From contig NZ_PEAY01000002.1 in NCBI RefSeq assembly GCF_002807665.1, positions 62,001 to 126,000 of the forward strand: DNA of 64,000 nt, read 5' to 3'. The position numbers and the translations under genes are program-made. Below, piece after piece: positions 1-7,731 of the stretch. The DNA is from Neoalteromonas facilis. GTDB lineage: Bacteria; Pseudomonadota; Gammaproteobacteria; Enterobacterales; Alteromonadaceae. A model generated the notes under the pieces. That model was not told the origin of the DNA and did not search any database. It worked only from the letters and a program-made list of their open reading frames with translations. Within the stretch, counting starts at the first letter, position 1. Each line of letters opens with the position of its first letter.

Positions 1-1
1 A

Positions 2-1513
2 TATAAACTCAGTGAGAAGCACCTTCAATTTCTGGGCGAAGAGGCCAAAACTGCCACGTTGGATGTTGAACGTTGTGGACAAACAGCCTGCAAACGTACG
101 CGTTTTTCAGAACCCATTCGGACAACCGCCATCGGCGGCGATATTCCAATATTGCCGTTAAGTCAGTTAGCGGGCTGCGTCACAGACGAACGATTGAATG
201 ATATCCGTCCGTTTGTAGAAGATCGCATCGTCATCCTTCAGCTGAGCCAGCCAGAGGAAGCCTCGGATTTACTGCTTACCCCTATGTCCAACGCAATTGG
301 CTCACCGCGAGAGTTACTGCATGGTCCGCAATTTATTGGCGATAGCCTTGAAACGCATCTAAATGGTGATCATCCATCGCGCCCCAATTTTATACTTAGA
401 AATATTGTGTTTTTATTAACGGCGATTTGCACGGTTGCCAGCGCAGCTATGTTAAAAGCATCTGTTGCGCTGATAGTGCCATTAATTTGTACATTGATTG
501 TCATTGCCTTGTGCTTTGTTTTTACTCCCATGCACCTATGGCCCGTTGTTGCTACTACAATAACCAGCATGACCGGTTGTTTTGCGTTATTGCTGGCCCA
601 TATTACTCAAGGAACACAACAAAGTAAGTTGGTGGCGCGCTACCTACCACCGCCGGTTCGCGGCCTACTTGCCGATGCTTCGATAAAAAAAGATTTTACC
701 AATCAACGCCACCAAGCCGCAGTATTAATGAGCGACTTGCGCCAATACACCACAATCACAACGGAATTAGAAAAGCCTGAATTTGTCTTTGATCTGATTA
801 ATCGCTATTTCGAAGACACAACGCTCATGTTGCAAAACCAATATCACGGTTGGTTGGAGGCTTACGTTGGCGATATGGTGGTGTACTACTGGCCAGACAC
901 CGCTGGTTATGAGTTTGAAGAGCAAAAGAGGCACTGTCTTTTGGGCGCTATTGAACTAGCCGCGAAACAGAAGGCGTTTTTTGACGCGCTAGAAACGCTT
1001 GATATCAATGCCGCCATTCCAAAATCAAAATTGCAAAAAATATCAGCGTTTATAGGCGCTGGAATTGGCGTGACTACCGGCGAGATAGTCATGGGTAATC
1101 TAGGGCCACACAGTGGTGTTCAGAAGTTCAGCTGTTTGGGCGACCCGCTCAATTTAGCCAGTCGAATTGAAGCGTTAACTCGTCACTTTAACACTGAAAT
1201 TATTATTACTGAGGAGTTACAGAGCGTTGCACACGAGCTTGGACTTAAAACTCGCAAGTTAGTTACCGCTGAAGTAAAAGGTAGGCCTCTGCCGGTGACG
1301 CTCTTTGCTATGGGAGAAGCCTCAGATGAACGTTTTTCTGAACAAGCCATAGACAATTGGCAGGGCTGGATCGCCGACATCGAACGAGGAAAAGAACCTG
1401 ACGTTGAACTGCTTGCAGCATTTGAGAAAATCGATAAGGTGACGGTGACCGAGTGGATCAAACAAGGCCTTCTTGAAGTTCAACGCGGCGTTTTTGTGTT
1501 GACCTCGAAGTAA
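2..1513 (+). CDS. CHASE2-type adenylate/guanylate cyclase, 5' end cut by window
   Basis: The reading frame is open from base 2, so the true start lies before the window; a TTG at 59 is only an internal candidate. The visible part has a probable end of an extracytoplasmic sensor region, then three closely spaced hydrophobic segments (about residues 112-185 counted from 59), then a class III nucleotide cyclase domain (about 215-400). Seen in the domain are VLMSDLRQYT with the metal-binding Asp near 225, EAYVGDMVVYYW, and GDPLNLASRIEAL. Such proteins make cAMP or cGMP from ATP or GTP at the inner membrane. The CHASE2 label is inferred from the sensor-3TM-cyclase layout, because most of the sensor is outside the window. 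The substrate cannot be settled by eye. Confidence 0.85.
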   Translation, partial: YKLSEKHLQFLGEEAKTATLDVERCGQTACKRTRFSEPIRTTAIGGDIPILPLSQLAGCVTDERLNDIRPFVEDRIVILQLSQPEEASDLLLTPMSNAIGSPRELLHGPQFIGDSLETHLNGDHPSRPNFILRNIVFLLTAICTVASAAMLKASVALIVPLICTLIVIALCFVFTPMHLWPVVATTITSMTGCFALLLAHITQGTQQSKLVARYLPPPVRGLLADASIKKDFTNQRHQAAVLMSDLRQYTTITTELEKPEFVFDLINRYFEDTTLMLQNQYHGWLEAYVGDMVVYYWPDTAGYEFEEQKRHCLLGAIELAAKQKAFFDALETLDINAAIPKSKLQKISAFIGAGIGVTTGEIVMGNLGPHSGVQKFSCLGDPLNLASRIEALTRHFNTEIIITEELQSVAHELGLKTRKLVTAEVKGRPLPVTLFAMGEASDERFSEQAIDNWQGWIADIERGKEPDVELLAAFEKIDKVTVTEWIKQGLLEVQRGVFVLTSK

Positions 1514-1836
1514 CCAAGTTTACTGAATCGATTGCATGGCCACGGGCCGTTGTCTACTTGGTGAATCAAAGTCGACGGCTGAATTCGTTGATACTGCATA
1601 ATTGTTTCAGAATGGCGTCAGTTGTGTACCCATAGGTGGTCATGTTTCGAGCCTCCGCACTACCCATTCAAAAAGATAAACCGCGCTTCGCCTAAAAAAG
1701 CTAAAAGATATTGCTAAATTTTAGCCGCCTAAAAATAGCACTAAAACAACGAGTTAAGTTCCCTTTAGACATATGTCTAATGTTGTATAGAGAGCTAAAG
1801 GGCACACTGGCGTTTTATAACTGCCGACATATTCAC
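1514..1836. other. Intergenic leader before the RND efflux operon
   Basis: This 323-base stretch between the cyclase gene and the likely start of the efflux operon holds no convincing gene, although the efflux frame is open back to a TTG at 1711. It contains an inverted repeat GCTAAA-T-TTTAGC (1713-1725), a perfect 16-bp palindrome (1765-1780) and a longer flanking inverted repeat (1761-1768 with 1795-1802). A weak promoter candidate is TTTAGA (1764-1769), 16 bases, TATAGA (1786-1791). No clear rho-independent terminator for the cyclase gene was seen. Confidence 0.6.
1765..1780. promoter_or_regulatory. Perfect 16-bp palindrome, candidate operator of efflux operon
   Basis: TTAGACATATGTCTAA equals its own reverse complement. 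It overlaps the -35 and spacer of a candidate promoter (TTTAGA at 1764, TATAGA at 1786). A second inverted repeat, CCCTTTAG (1761-1768) with CTAAAGGG (1795-1802), shares its left arm, so an RNA copy could fold in two exclusive ways. The sequence is seen; a regulator binding here is inferred. Confidence 0.45.
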
Positions 1837-3051
1837 ATGCAAAATCAAACCTCTTGTCGATTTGTTGTTGTGCGTAAACTATCGATGCTGCTGGGCCTTA
1901 GCTTACTTATAAATGGGCAAGTATTAGCGAGTGATCAGGTCACCATGTCTGAATTACAGATGTTAGCGCAGGAGCGCTTAACTGAGCTGTATGGTGATGA
2001 TGCACCGACCTCTTATCCATCTTCAAGCGTTCGAAAATGGTTGGCATCGCCTTTGACGTTAGACTTTACTGCCTTACGTTCGGACCAGTCTGAGGGTAGT
2101 GATGAACTTGAGTTAGCTTTACGTGCTGAAATTAACAATCCAACTGCAATGCAGTTGAATGCGGATGTATCAGAGATAACCCAAAGTCTACAAGCCGCGA
2201 TGGAGCAAAAATCCCAACTATTTTATGCGGGGTTAGTGCGCCGCTTGGTGTGGGAACGGCTTGCGGCAGAGAGTGAAGTTGCGGCACTCAACCAAAAATT
2301 AGCCTGGATTGAACGTTTTGGGGATGATCTTACGCGGCGCGTCAACGCTGAAGAGGCTTCAAGGTTTACGTTGTTGCAATGGCAGCAACAACGCCTACAA
2401 ATTCGCAGCGATTTGCTGACCGCTCAGGCAAATGTTCAAGCCATTACCAAGCAATATAAAGATATTTTAGGCACCGAAACACTACCTACCAATCCGATAG
2501 AGGCTGTGGTCGAACCGGCCCGTTTACCTTTACCACCAGAGTTGCACATCGCTACATTGCAGTACCAGCTCGGGCAAAAAGCCTTTGATCTGTCAAAAGC
2601 GTCCGCCGCACCGTGGCAAGTGGGCTTTATTGTAAAGCAGCTTAAGACCTCAGGCTTTGATGAAAAGCAAATAGGTCTGACTGTTGGGGTTCCTTTATCT
2701 ATTGGCGGCAGCGTTGATGTTGTGACCAGCGCGGAGTGGGAGTTGGCGCGACAGTCATTACAAAACAATTGGATCGAACAACGTCTTGCATACCAACAAC
2801 AGCATGATGCGGCAAATGCTGAAATGGCAATACTGAAGCAACAACTGGCGCTGCTAGAAGAGCAGGTAGCGCTGGGTGAAGACGTTATATCGCGTTTAGA
2901 TCAACTACAGAAAACCAGTGAGCTTGAACAAAGCGCCTGGTTGCAGGAGCGTTTGCGCCAAATGGATCTGCGCCAAGCGCTTGATAGATTGGCGTTATCG
3001 GCCCATCAACAGCAAGCAAAAATCAACCAAATCTTAGGAATTCAATTATGA
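1837..3051 (+). CDS. TolC-family outer membrane efflux protein of RND operon
   Basis: This is the outer membrane channel of a CzcC/TolC-like tripartite pump. It has an N-terminal signal peptide ending near GQVLAS and long Gln/Glu/Leu-rich helical segments typical of the OEP coiled-coil barrel, with the conserved central stretch IGLTVGVPLSIGG. The frame is open from a TTG at 1711, but I prefer ATG 1837 because it puts the signal peptide near the N-terminus and leaves the palindrome upstream untranslated. GTG 1870 would give an even more compact signal peptide, and no start has a good Shine-Dalgarno. Its stop overlaps the next gene's start (ATGA at 3048-3051), so the genes are translationally coupled. 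Confidence 0.85.
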   Translation: MQNQTSCRFVVVRKLSMLLGLSLLINGQVLASDQVTMSELQMLAQERLTELYGDDAPTSYPSSSVRKWLASPLTLDFTALRSDQSEGSDELELALRAEINNPTAMQLNADVSEITQSLQAAMEQKSQLFYAGLVRRLVWERLAAESEVAALNQKLAWIERFGDDLTRRVNAEEASRFTLLQWQQQRLQIRSDLLTAQANVQAITKQYKDILGTETLPTNPIEAVVEPARLPLPPELHIATLQYQLGQKAFDLSKASAAPWQVGFIVKQLKTSGFDEKQIGLTVGVPLSIGGSVDVVTSAEWELARQSLQNNWIEQRLAYQQQHDAANAEMAILKQQLALLEEQVALGEDVISRLDQLQKTSELEQSAWLQERLRQMDLRQALDRLALSAHQQQAKINQILGIQL

Positions 3052-4064
3052 GAACACTCTTTATCGGTATGTTGTGGTTGGTTAGCTTTGTCGGCGTAGC
3101 ACAAACGTCAATCAATGAGTCGGCTCTGGGAAATTTCGAACTGACCTATACGCAGGTGGAATCGTTAGACGAGTATCCCATCACGGCAATATCGGGCCAA
3201 ATACGAGTGCGCGAAGGGGACATTTATTCTCTCACCGCACCCATCAATCCTCAGCAGCGCATATATCTAGTAGGCGATGGGGGCGCGGTGACAGCGGGCC
3301 AGCGCATTGCACATTTGATCGGAAGTGAGGTTCATCATTTTAGGGAGCGTCTCGATGCCCAGCGTTTGATCGTGTCGCAAGCCGAACAGCGCTATAACAA
3401 GAATCAGGCACTGTTTAAACAGCAAGCCATAAGTCAGGAACGCTGGCAGCAGATCATGGCCTATTACTTTGAGCAGAAGCTCATGCTCGGCCACCTCGAA
3501 CACTTTGCTGAGTGGGTGGAGTTCACCGATTCCTATGAAGAAATGTATTTACTTTCACCTATTGCAGGATTGCTGCGTCATACCCCTATTAGCAATGCTG
3601 AAGACGGGGTCGTGCTAGCTAAATTGGTACCTCTAGCTCAGGCTCGCGCCAATGCGAATGTGCCAATTAGTGCTGCTAGTAAGGTGAGTGCATTACGTTT
3701 TGGCAATTGTGTTGTTGATGTGGACAGTTTCAGCGCAAATGCCTCAGGTGTTACTGCAGATATATGGTCTCAGCCGTTGAATGATGATTGCGGTTTTACC
3801 CTTGGGCAAAGTGTTGAACTAACGCCGGTCGTCGAACAACCTATTATGCGTATCCCTAAGGCGTCTATCTATATGTTCGAAGGCAATACGTATGTTGCCA
3901 AACTCGAGGGTACAATCTTAACGCCGGTAGCCGTATCGGTGCGTGCACGCAGTGATGCAACCAACATGTATATCGAAGCCCAGCCTTTACTGGTAAACGC
4001 TCGCGTGTTGTCCAGTTCAGTCAGTGCATTGCAGGGCATATTGATGGGTATGGGAGGCGAATAA
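3048..4064 (+). CDS. RND efflux periplasmic adaptor (membrane fusion protein)
   Basis: This is a 338-residue HlyD/CzcB-like adaptor that would link the inner membrane pump to the outer membrane channel. It has a signal peptide (residues 1-18, ending in VGVAQ), a biotinyl-lipoyl-like part with VGDGGAVTAGQRIAHLIG, a helical hairpin rich in Gln/Arg (about 100-160), and a second lipoyl half with LLSPIAGLLRH. It is somewhat short for the family. It lies between the channel gene (4-nt overlap) and the pump gene (1-nt gap), which fixes its role better than sequence alone. Confidence 0.85.
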   Translation: MRTLFIGMLWLVSFVGVAQTSINESALGNFELTYTQVESLDEYPITAISGQIRVREGDIYSLTAPINPQQRIYLVGDGGAVTAGQRIAHLIGSEVHHFRERLDAQRLIVSQAEQRYNKNQALFKQQAISQERWQQIMAYYFEQKLMLGHLEHFAEWVEFTDSYEEMYLLSPIAGLLRHTPISNAEDGVVLAKLVPLAQARANANVPISAASKVSALRFGNCVVDVDSFSANASGVTADIWSQPLNDDCGFTLGQSVELTPVVEQPIMRIPKASIYMFEGNTYVAKLEGTILTPVAVSVRARSDATNMYIEAQPLLVNARVLSSSVSALQGILMGMGGE

Positions 4065-4065
4065 C

Positions 4066-7000
4066 GTGATTTCACGATTGATCCAGTTGGCCCTTACCCA
4101 GCGCCTGTTTGTTCTAATTGTCTTTTTGATTGGGCTTGTGGCGGGGTTTACTGCATGGCAGCGCCTGCCAATTGATGCATTCCCTGATATTTCACCGACA
4201 CAGGTCAATATCATTATCCAAGCATCGGGAATGACGGCAGAAGAAATTGAAGCCCAAATAACCCAGCCGATTGAAACTGAATTGCTGGGCATACCCAATC
4301 AAAGTATTTTACGCTCAACCACAAAGTACGCGATAGCATCCATTACGCTGGATTTTGAAGATGGCACAGATATTTATTGGGCAAGACAACAAGTTGCTGA
4401 ACGCTTAAATAGCCTTTGGGCGACATTGCCCAGTGTTGCCACTGGTGGTGTGGCCCCCATGAGTACGCCGCTGAGCGAAATGTTCATGTTTACGGTGGAC
4501 AATCCACAACTGTCCCTTTCAGAGCGCAAACATATTATTGATTGGCAGATCCGGCCAGCGTTGCGCACGGTTGCCGGGGTTGCTGATGTGAATGTGTTGG
4601 GAGGGTTCACGCGCACCATTCAATTTACCCCCAATCTTGCTGCAATGGCTCGAATTGAAGTAACACTAGGTCAGATAGCAGAAGCGCTTCAGGCACGAAA
4701 CATCAATGGTAGTGTTGGGCGTATTGATGTTGGTAATGACTCACTTATTGTGCGCACGCAGGGCAGGGTCAATGGCATTGAAGAACTTGCTGAGGTTGTT
4801 GTTGCGTTTGACCAAGGTATACCAATTACGTTGACGCAATTAGGTGACCTCTCCTACGGCAGTCTAACCCGCTATGGCGGCGTAACCCACAATGGTGAAG
4901 AGGCTACTCAAGGCTTGGTCGTTGCGTTGAAAAATACCAATACCGCGGAGGTCATTGAGGGTGTACTAGCAAAGCTTGAAGACATAAAACCAGGCCTACC
5001 GAGTGGTACAGAAGTAAACGTGTTTTATAACCGTAAGACATTGATCGACACAGCGGTTGGCACGATTACCTCAGCATTGGGGCAAGCGGTAGTGATTGTT
5101 ATTGTGCTATTGGCGCTATTCCTCGGGCGATTAGGGGCTTCCTTTGTCGTTGCATGCGTGATCCCCGTTGCCGTATTGCTGACATTTTTATTGATGGAAT
5201 GGGTTGGGCTAACCGCTAACTTAATGAGTCTAGGTGGCATCGTGATTGCCATTGGTATGTTGGTTGATGCGTCCGTTGTGGTGGTCGAAAACATTGTTAC
5301 ACGCTTATCGACACCGAGCACGTTGCCTCGCTTACACATTATATTTCGCGCAACAAAAATGGTCGCTGCACCGGTCATCGCCGGTACATTGATTGTCTTG
5401 GTTGTATTCTCTCCGCTACTGACGCTAACCGGGTTGGAAGGTAAGCTGTTTAGTCCTGTGGCGTTAACCATTGTATTTGCAATGTCAGCGGCGCTGGTGA
5501 CGGCGTTTACCCTTATTCCGGTTTTGGCGTCGTTAATTATTCGCCAGAGTAATACGCGCTCTCCCGTTTTGTTGCAAAAACTACAAGCAGCGTATCAGCA
5601 TAGCTTAGCAATAGTACTCAAAGCACCGAAAAGTCTCATTACGGTATGTGCAGTATCACTCGTTTTGACCATGCTGGTGTTTACCCAGCTGGGAAAGACG
5701 TTTATGCCCACGTTGGACGAAGGTGACATTATTGTGCAATTGGAAAAGTCGCCGACGATTGCTCTGGCGGCTTCTTTAGAGTTGGATAAGCAAATCGAGA
5801 AAGCCATACTCGAGAATGTGCCAGAAGTACTGCAAGTAGTCGCCCGAACCGGCTCTGATGAGTTGGGGCTTGATCCTATGAGCCTGAATGAAACCGATGT
5901 GTTTATGCAGCTCGCTCCGCGAGACACCTGGCGATTTGACAGCAAAGAAGCGCTCAGTGACGCAATTCGAGAAGTGTTGGCTGGATTCCCAGGCATCAAC
6001 ATTGGCTTTACGCAGCCTATCCAAATGCGTGTGTCTGAAATGCTGACTGGGAGCACTGGAACTGTGAGTGTTCAGGTGTTTGGTGACGACATTGCAACAT
6101 TGTCATCCTTAGCCCATGACATTGCAGACATTGTTAGAAACACTGAAGGCGCCGTTGATGTGCAAATGACATTGATTGAAGGCGGCGACTATTTGCGTAT
6201 CGTTCCTAAGGCACACTTGGTTGAAGCGCTCAATTTAAGTGTCGGTGAGTTATCGCGTTATCTTAAAAGTCAGGTTACCGGTATTGAGGTCAGTAATATT
6301 ATCAACGGCAGAGTGATAACGCCCATCATGTTCTCGAATCAACAAGCCGGCGTGTCTACTATCAATGCGGTACAGGGGTTGCGCGCAGCGCCTGTGATGC
6401 TGCCAAATGGTGAAGTGGTAAACTTAGGTGCCGTTGCTGATATCGATAGAGTGGAAGGGCCTTCGATCATTGAGCGTGAGAACGCCGCACGATTCGCGGT
6501 TGTTGCCATGAATGTAGAAGGTACGGACTTAGTTTCGTTTGTGGACTCTTTGCAATCGAATGTGGCTGCCCAATTGACGCTACCGGCAAATTATTCATTG
6601 AGCTTTGGCGGTGAGTTTGAGAATCAAATTCGCGCCAGTAACAACTTAATGATGGTTATTCCTGTAGTCATTGCATTGATTGTTATTATCTTATTTGCGC
6701 TGTTTGGAGACCTAAAAATTGCTGCGCTGATCATGGCGAATGTTCCATTCGCGCTGATGGGCGGTGTACTCGCACTATGGATAACGAATCAATATGTGTC
6801 AGTGCCCGCGTCAATCGGCTTTATAGCGTTACTGGGTGTAGCCGTGTTGAATGGCGTTGTGATGGTGGATCACTTCAAGCAACTTAGCGCCCTCAAAGGG
6901 ACACTGGTCTCTCGTATTGCGTCGGGCGCTGGGGATCGTTTGCGCCCCATTTTGATGACAGCAACGACCGCTATTTTTGGCTTGTTGCCATTGGCATTTG

Positions 7001-7134
7001 CCAGCGGCCCGGGGGCGGAAATTCAAAAGCCTTTAGCCATAGTGGTCATCGGTGGGCTTATAACATCTACGCTAATTACGCTGTATTTGTTACCCGTATT
7101 CTATTATTTGGTGGAGCGTCGTCATCATGTCTGA
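4066..7134 (+). CDS. RND efflux pump, heavy-metal (HME, CzcA/CusA-like) type
   Basis: This is a 1022-residue proton-driven inner membrane transporter. The N-terminal part reads RLPIDAFPDISPTQVNI, ending in the HME signature DGTDIYWARQQVAERL. TM4 carries IGMLVDASVVVVEN with the proton-relay Asp near residue 400. The porter domain has LDEGDIIVQLEKSP and LDPMSLNETDVF, which match HME pumps (CzcA, CusA) rather than drug pumps of the HAE1 class. Twelve TM segments fit the hydrophobic pattern (1 + 5, periplasmic loop, 1 + 5). The start is GTG 4066, with a strong GGGAGGCG ahead of it. The DUF3240 gene downstream also points to a metal pump. The transported ion cannot be read from sequence. Confidence 0.9.
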   Translation: MISRLIQLALTQRLFVLIVFLIGLVAGFTAWQRLPIDAFPDISPTQVNIIIQASGMTAEEIEAQITQPIETELLGIPNQSILRSTTKYAIASITLDFEDGTDIYWARQQVAERLNSLWATLPSVATGGVAPMSTPLSEMFMFTVDNPQLSLSERKHIIDWQIRPALRTVAGVADVNVLGGFTRTIQFTPNLAAMARIEVTLGQIAEALQARNINGSVGRIDVGNDSLIVRTQGRVNGIEELAEVVVAFDQGIPITLTQLGDLSYGSLTRYGGVTHNGEEATQGLVVALKNTNTAEVIEGVLAKLEDIKPGLPSGTEVNVFYNRKTLIDTAVGTITSALGQAVVIVIVLLALFLGRLGASFVVACVIPVAVLLTFLLMEWVGLTANLMSLGGIVIAIGMLVDASVVVVENIVTRLSTPSTLPRLHIIFRATKMVAAPVIAGTLIVLVVFSPLLTLTGLEGKLFSPVALTIVFAMSAALVTAFTLIPVLASLIIRQSNTRSPVLLQKLQAAYQHSLAIVLKAPKSLITVCAVSLVLTMLVFTQLGKTFMPTLDEGDIIVQLEKSPTIALAASLELDKQIEKAILENVPEVLQVVARTGSDELGLDPMSLNETDVFMQLAPRDTWRFDSKEALSDAIREVLAGFPGINIGFTQPIQMRVSEMLTGSTGTVSVQVFGDDIATLSSLAHDIADIVRNTEGAVDVQMTLIEGGDYLRIVPKAHLVEALNLSVGELSRYLKSQVTGIEVSNIINGRVITPIMFSNQQAGVSTINAVQGLRAAPVMLPNGEVVNLGAVADIDRVEGPSIIERENAARFAVVAMNVEGTDLVSFVDSLQSNVAAQLTLPANYSLSFGGEFENQIRASNNLMMVIPVVIALIVIILFALFGDLKIAALIMANVPFALMGGVLALWITNQYVSVPASIGFIALLGVAVLNGVVMVDHFKQLSALKGTLVSRIASGAGDRLRPILMTATTAIFGLLPLAFASGPGAEIQKPLAIVVIGGLITSTLITLYLLPVFYYLVERRHHV

Positions 7135-7432
7135 TCATTCTTTATTGAGCGTGTTTGTTGAACAAGCCCTCCGAGACAGTGCAACGGATGCATTAATGGG
7201 CATGCCGAAATGTTCTGGTTTTAGTATATCGAGCATTGATGGCTTTAGCTGTGACCATGCTAAATACGATTTGCGTGAGCAAGTAGCAGGCTACCGCAAA
7301 ATGGTGCGCATCGATGTGATGCATCATGTTGATGACTTACAAAGCATTTTAGCTGCACTAGCTGAGATCCACAGTGAGCATCCATTGCGTTATTGGGTGA
7401 CACCAATCATCCAGACGGGCTTTATTGACTAA
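7127..7432 (+). CDS. DUF3240 protein of metal RND operon
   Basis: This is a 101-residue cytoplasmic protein with no signal peptide. It has the length and pattern of DUF3240, a small family found after CzcCBA-like pumps and thought to be PII-like (established association; function unproven). The alternation of short strands and helices fits a ferredoxin-like fold. Two Cys (CSGF, CDHA) and several His (HHVDD) could bind metal, which is inference. It overlaps the pump gene by 8 nt and is the last gene of the operon. Confidence 0.75.
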   Translation: MSDHSLLSVFVEQALRDSATDALMGMPKCSGFSISSIDGFSCDHAKYDLREQVAGYRKMVRIDVMHHVDDLQSILAALAEIHSEHPLRYWVTPIIQTGFID

Positions 7433-7472
7433 TTCTCCCACCTTTTTCTGTTTACTTTTATTTTTTTACACC

Positions 7473-7496
7473 ATCGCCAATATTTATATTGGCGAT
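7473..7496. promoter_or_regulatory. 24-nt inverted repeat between efflux and oxidase operons
   Basis: Two 11-bp arms, ATCGCCAATAT and ATATTGGCGAT, are separated by only TT. There is no T-run on either side in the right place for a rho-independent terminator, and the 2-nt loop is too tight for an ideal hairpin. An operator for a dimeric regulator is the better guess, although a role in ending the efflux transcript is possible. Confidence 0.4.
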
Positions 7497-7643
7497 AATC
7501 TATCTCTTCCGTCAAATAGTTTAAAAAACAATCAATTGTTAAAAAAAAATTAAGAAAACACTAGACTAAGACTACCTATCCGAGTAATTCTTATACACTT
7601 CTTAACATAAGAATAACAAAAGTCGCCAAGACAATTTACAAGA

Positions 7644-7729
7644 AGGTGTGGGAGCTATCGGTAAAACGGTATCCAAACACCTCGTTTTCGCGCTTAAAAA
7701 TCGAACAAAAGAACTTCCACGGAGGTGTT
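7644..7729 (+). promoter_or_regulatory. coxB leader with mutually exclusive pairings around the SD
   Basis: Three segments are seen. AGGTGT (7644-7649) plus GGA (7651-7653) can pair with ACACCT (7677-7682) plus TCC (7672-7674). AACACCTC (7676-7683) can instead pair perfectly with GAGGTGTT (7722-7729), which contains the coxB Shine-Dalgarno. The middle segment cannot do both, so this is the layout of a translational on/off switch. The pairing is seen; regulation is inferred. Confidence 0.4.
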
Positions 7730-7731
7730 GA

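Larger units (their letters stand above)
7433..7731. other. Upstream region and leader of the cytochrome oxidase operon
   Basis: The 299 bases before coxB contain an AT-rich tract, a 24-nt inverted repeat (7473-7496), a second inverted repeat ATTCTTAT/ATAAGAAT (7587-7594 with 7607-7614), and a leader with alternative pairing around the coxB ribosome binding site (7644-7729). No protein gene is convincing. A 27-codon frame from GTG 7648 to TGA 7729-7731 exists but has a badly spaced ribosome binding site. Confidence 0.6.

Noticed and set aside
1513-1562. ACCAAGT and ACTTGGT repeats after the cyclase gene as a terminator
   Set aside because: The arms are 7 bp with a loop of over 35 nt and no T-run follows.
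1711-1836. Upstream extension of the outer membrane efflux protein from TTG 1711
   Set aside because: The added 42 residues would put the signal peptide inside the protein and would translate the palindromic region.
5025-5471. 148-residue open frame on the minus strand inside the RND pump gene
   Set aside because: It is antisense to strongly conserved pump sequence, has no ribosome binding site and reads as low-complexity Thr/Ile-rich protein.
5595-6056. 153-residue minus-strand frame inside the RND pump gene
   Set aside because: It is the shadow of the conserved porter domain and has no recognisable motif or start signal.
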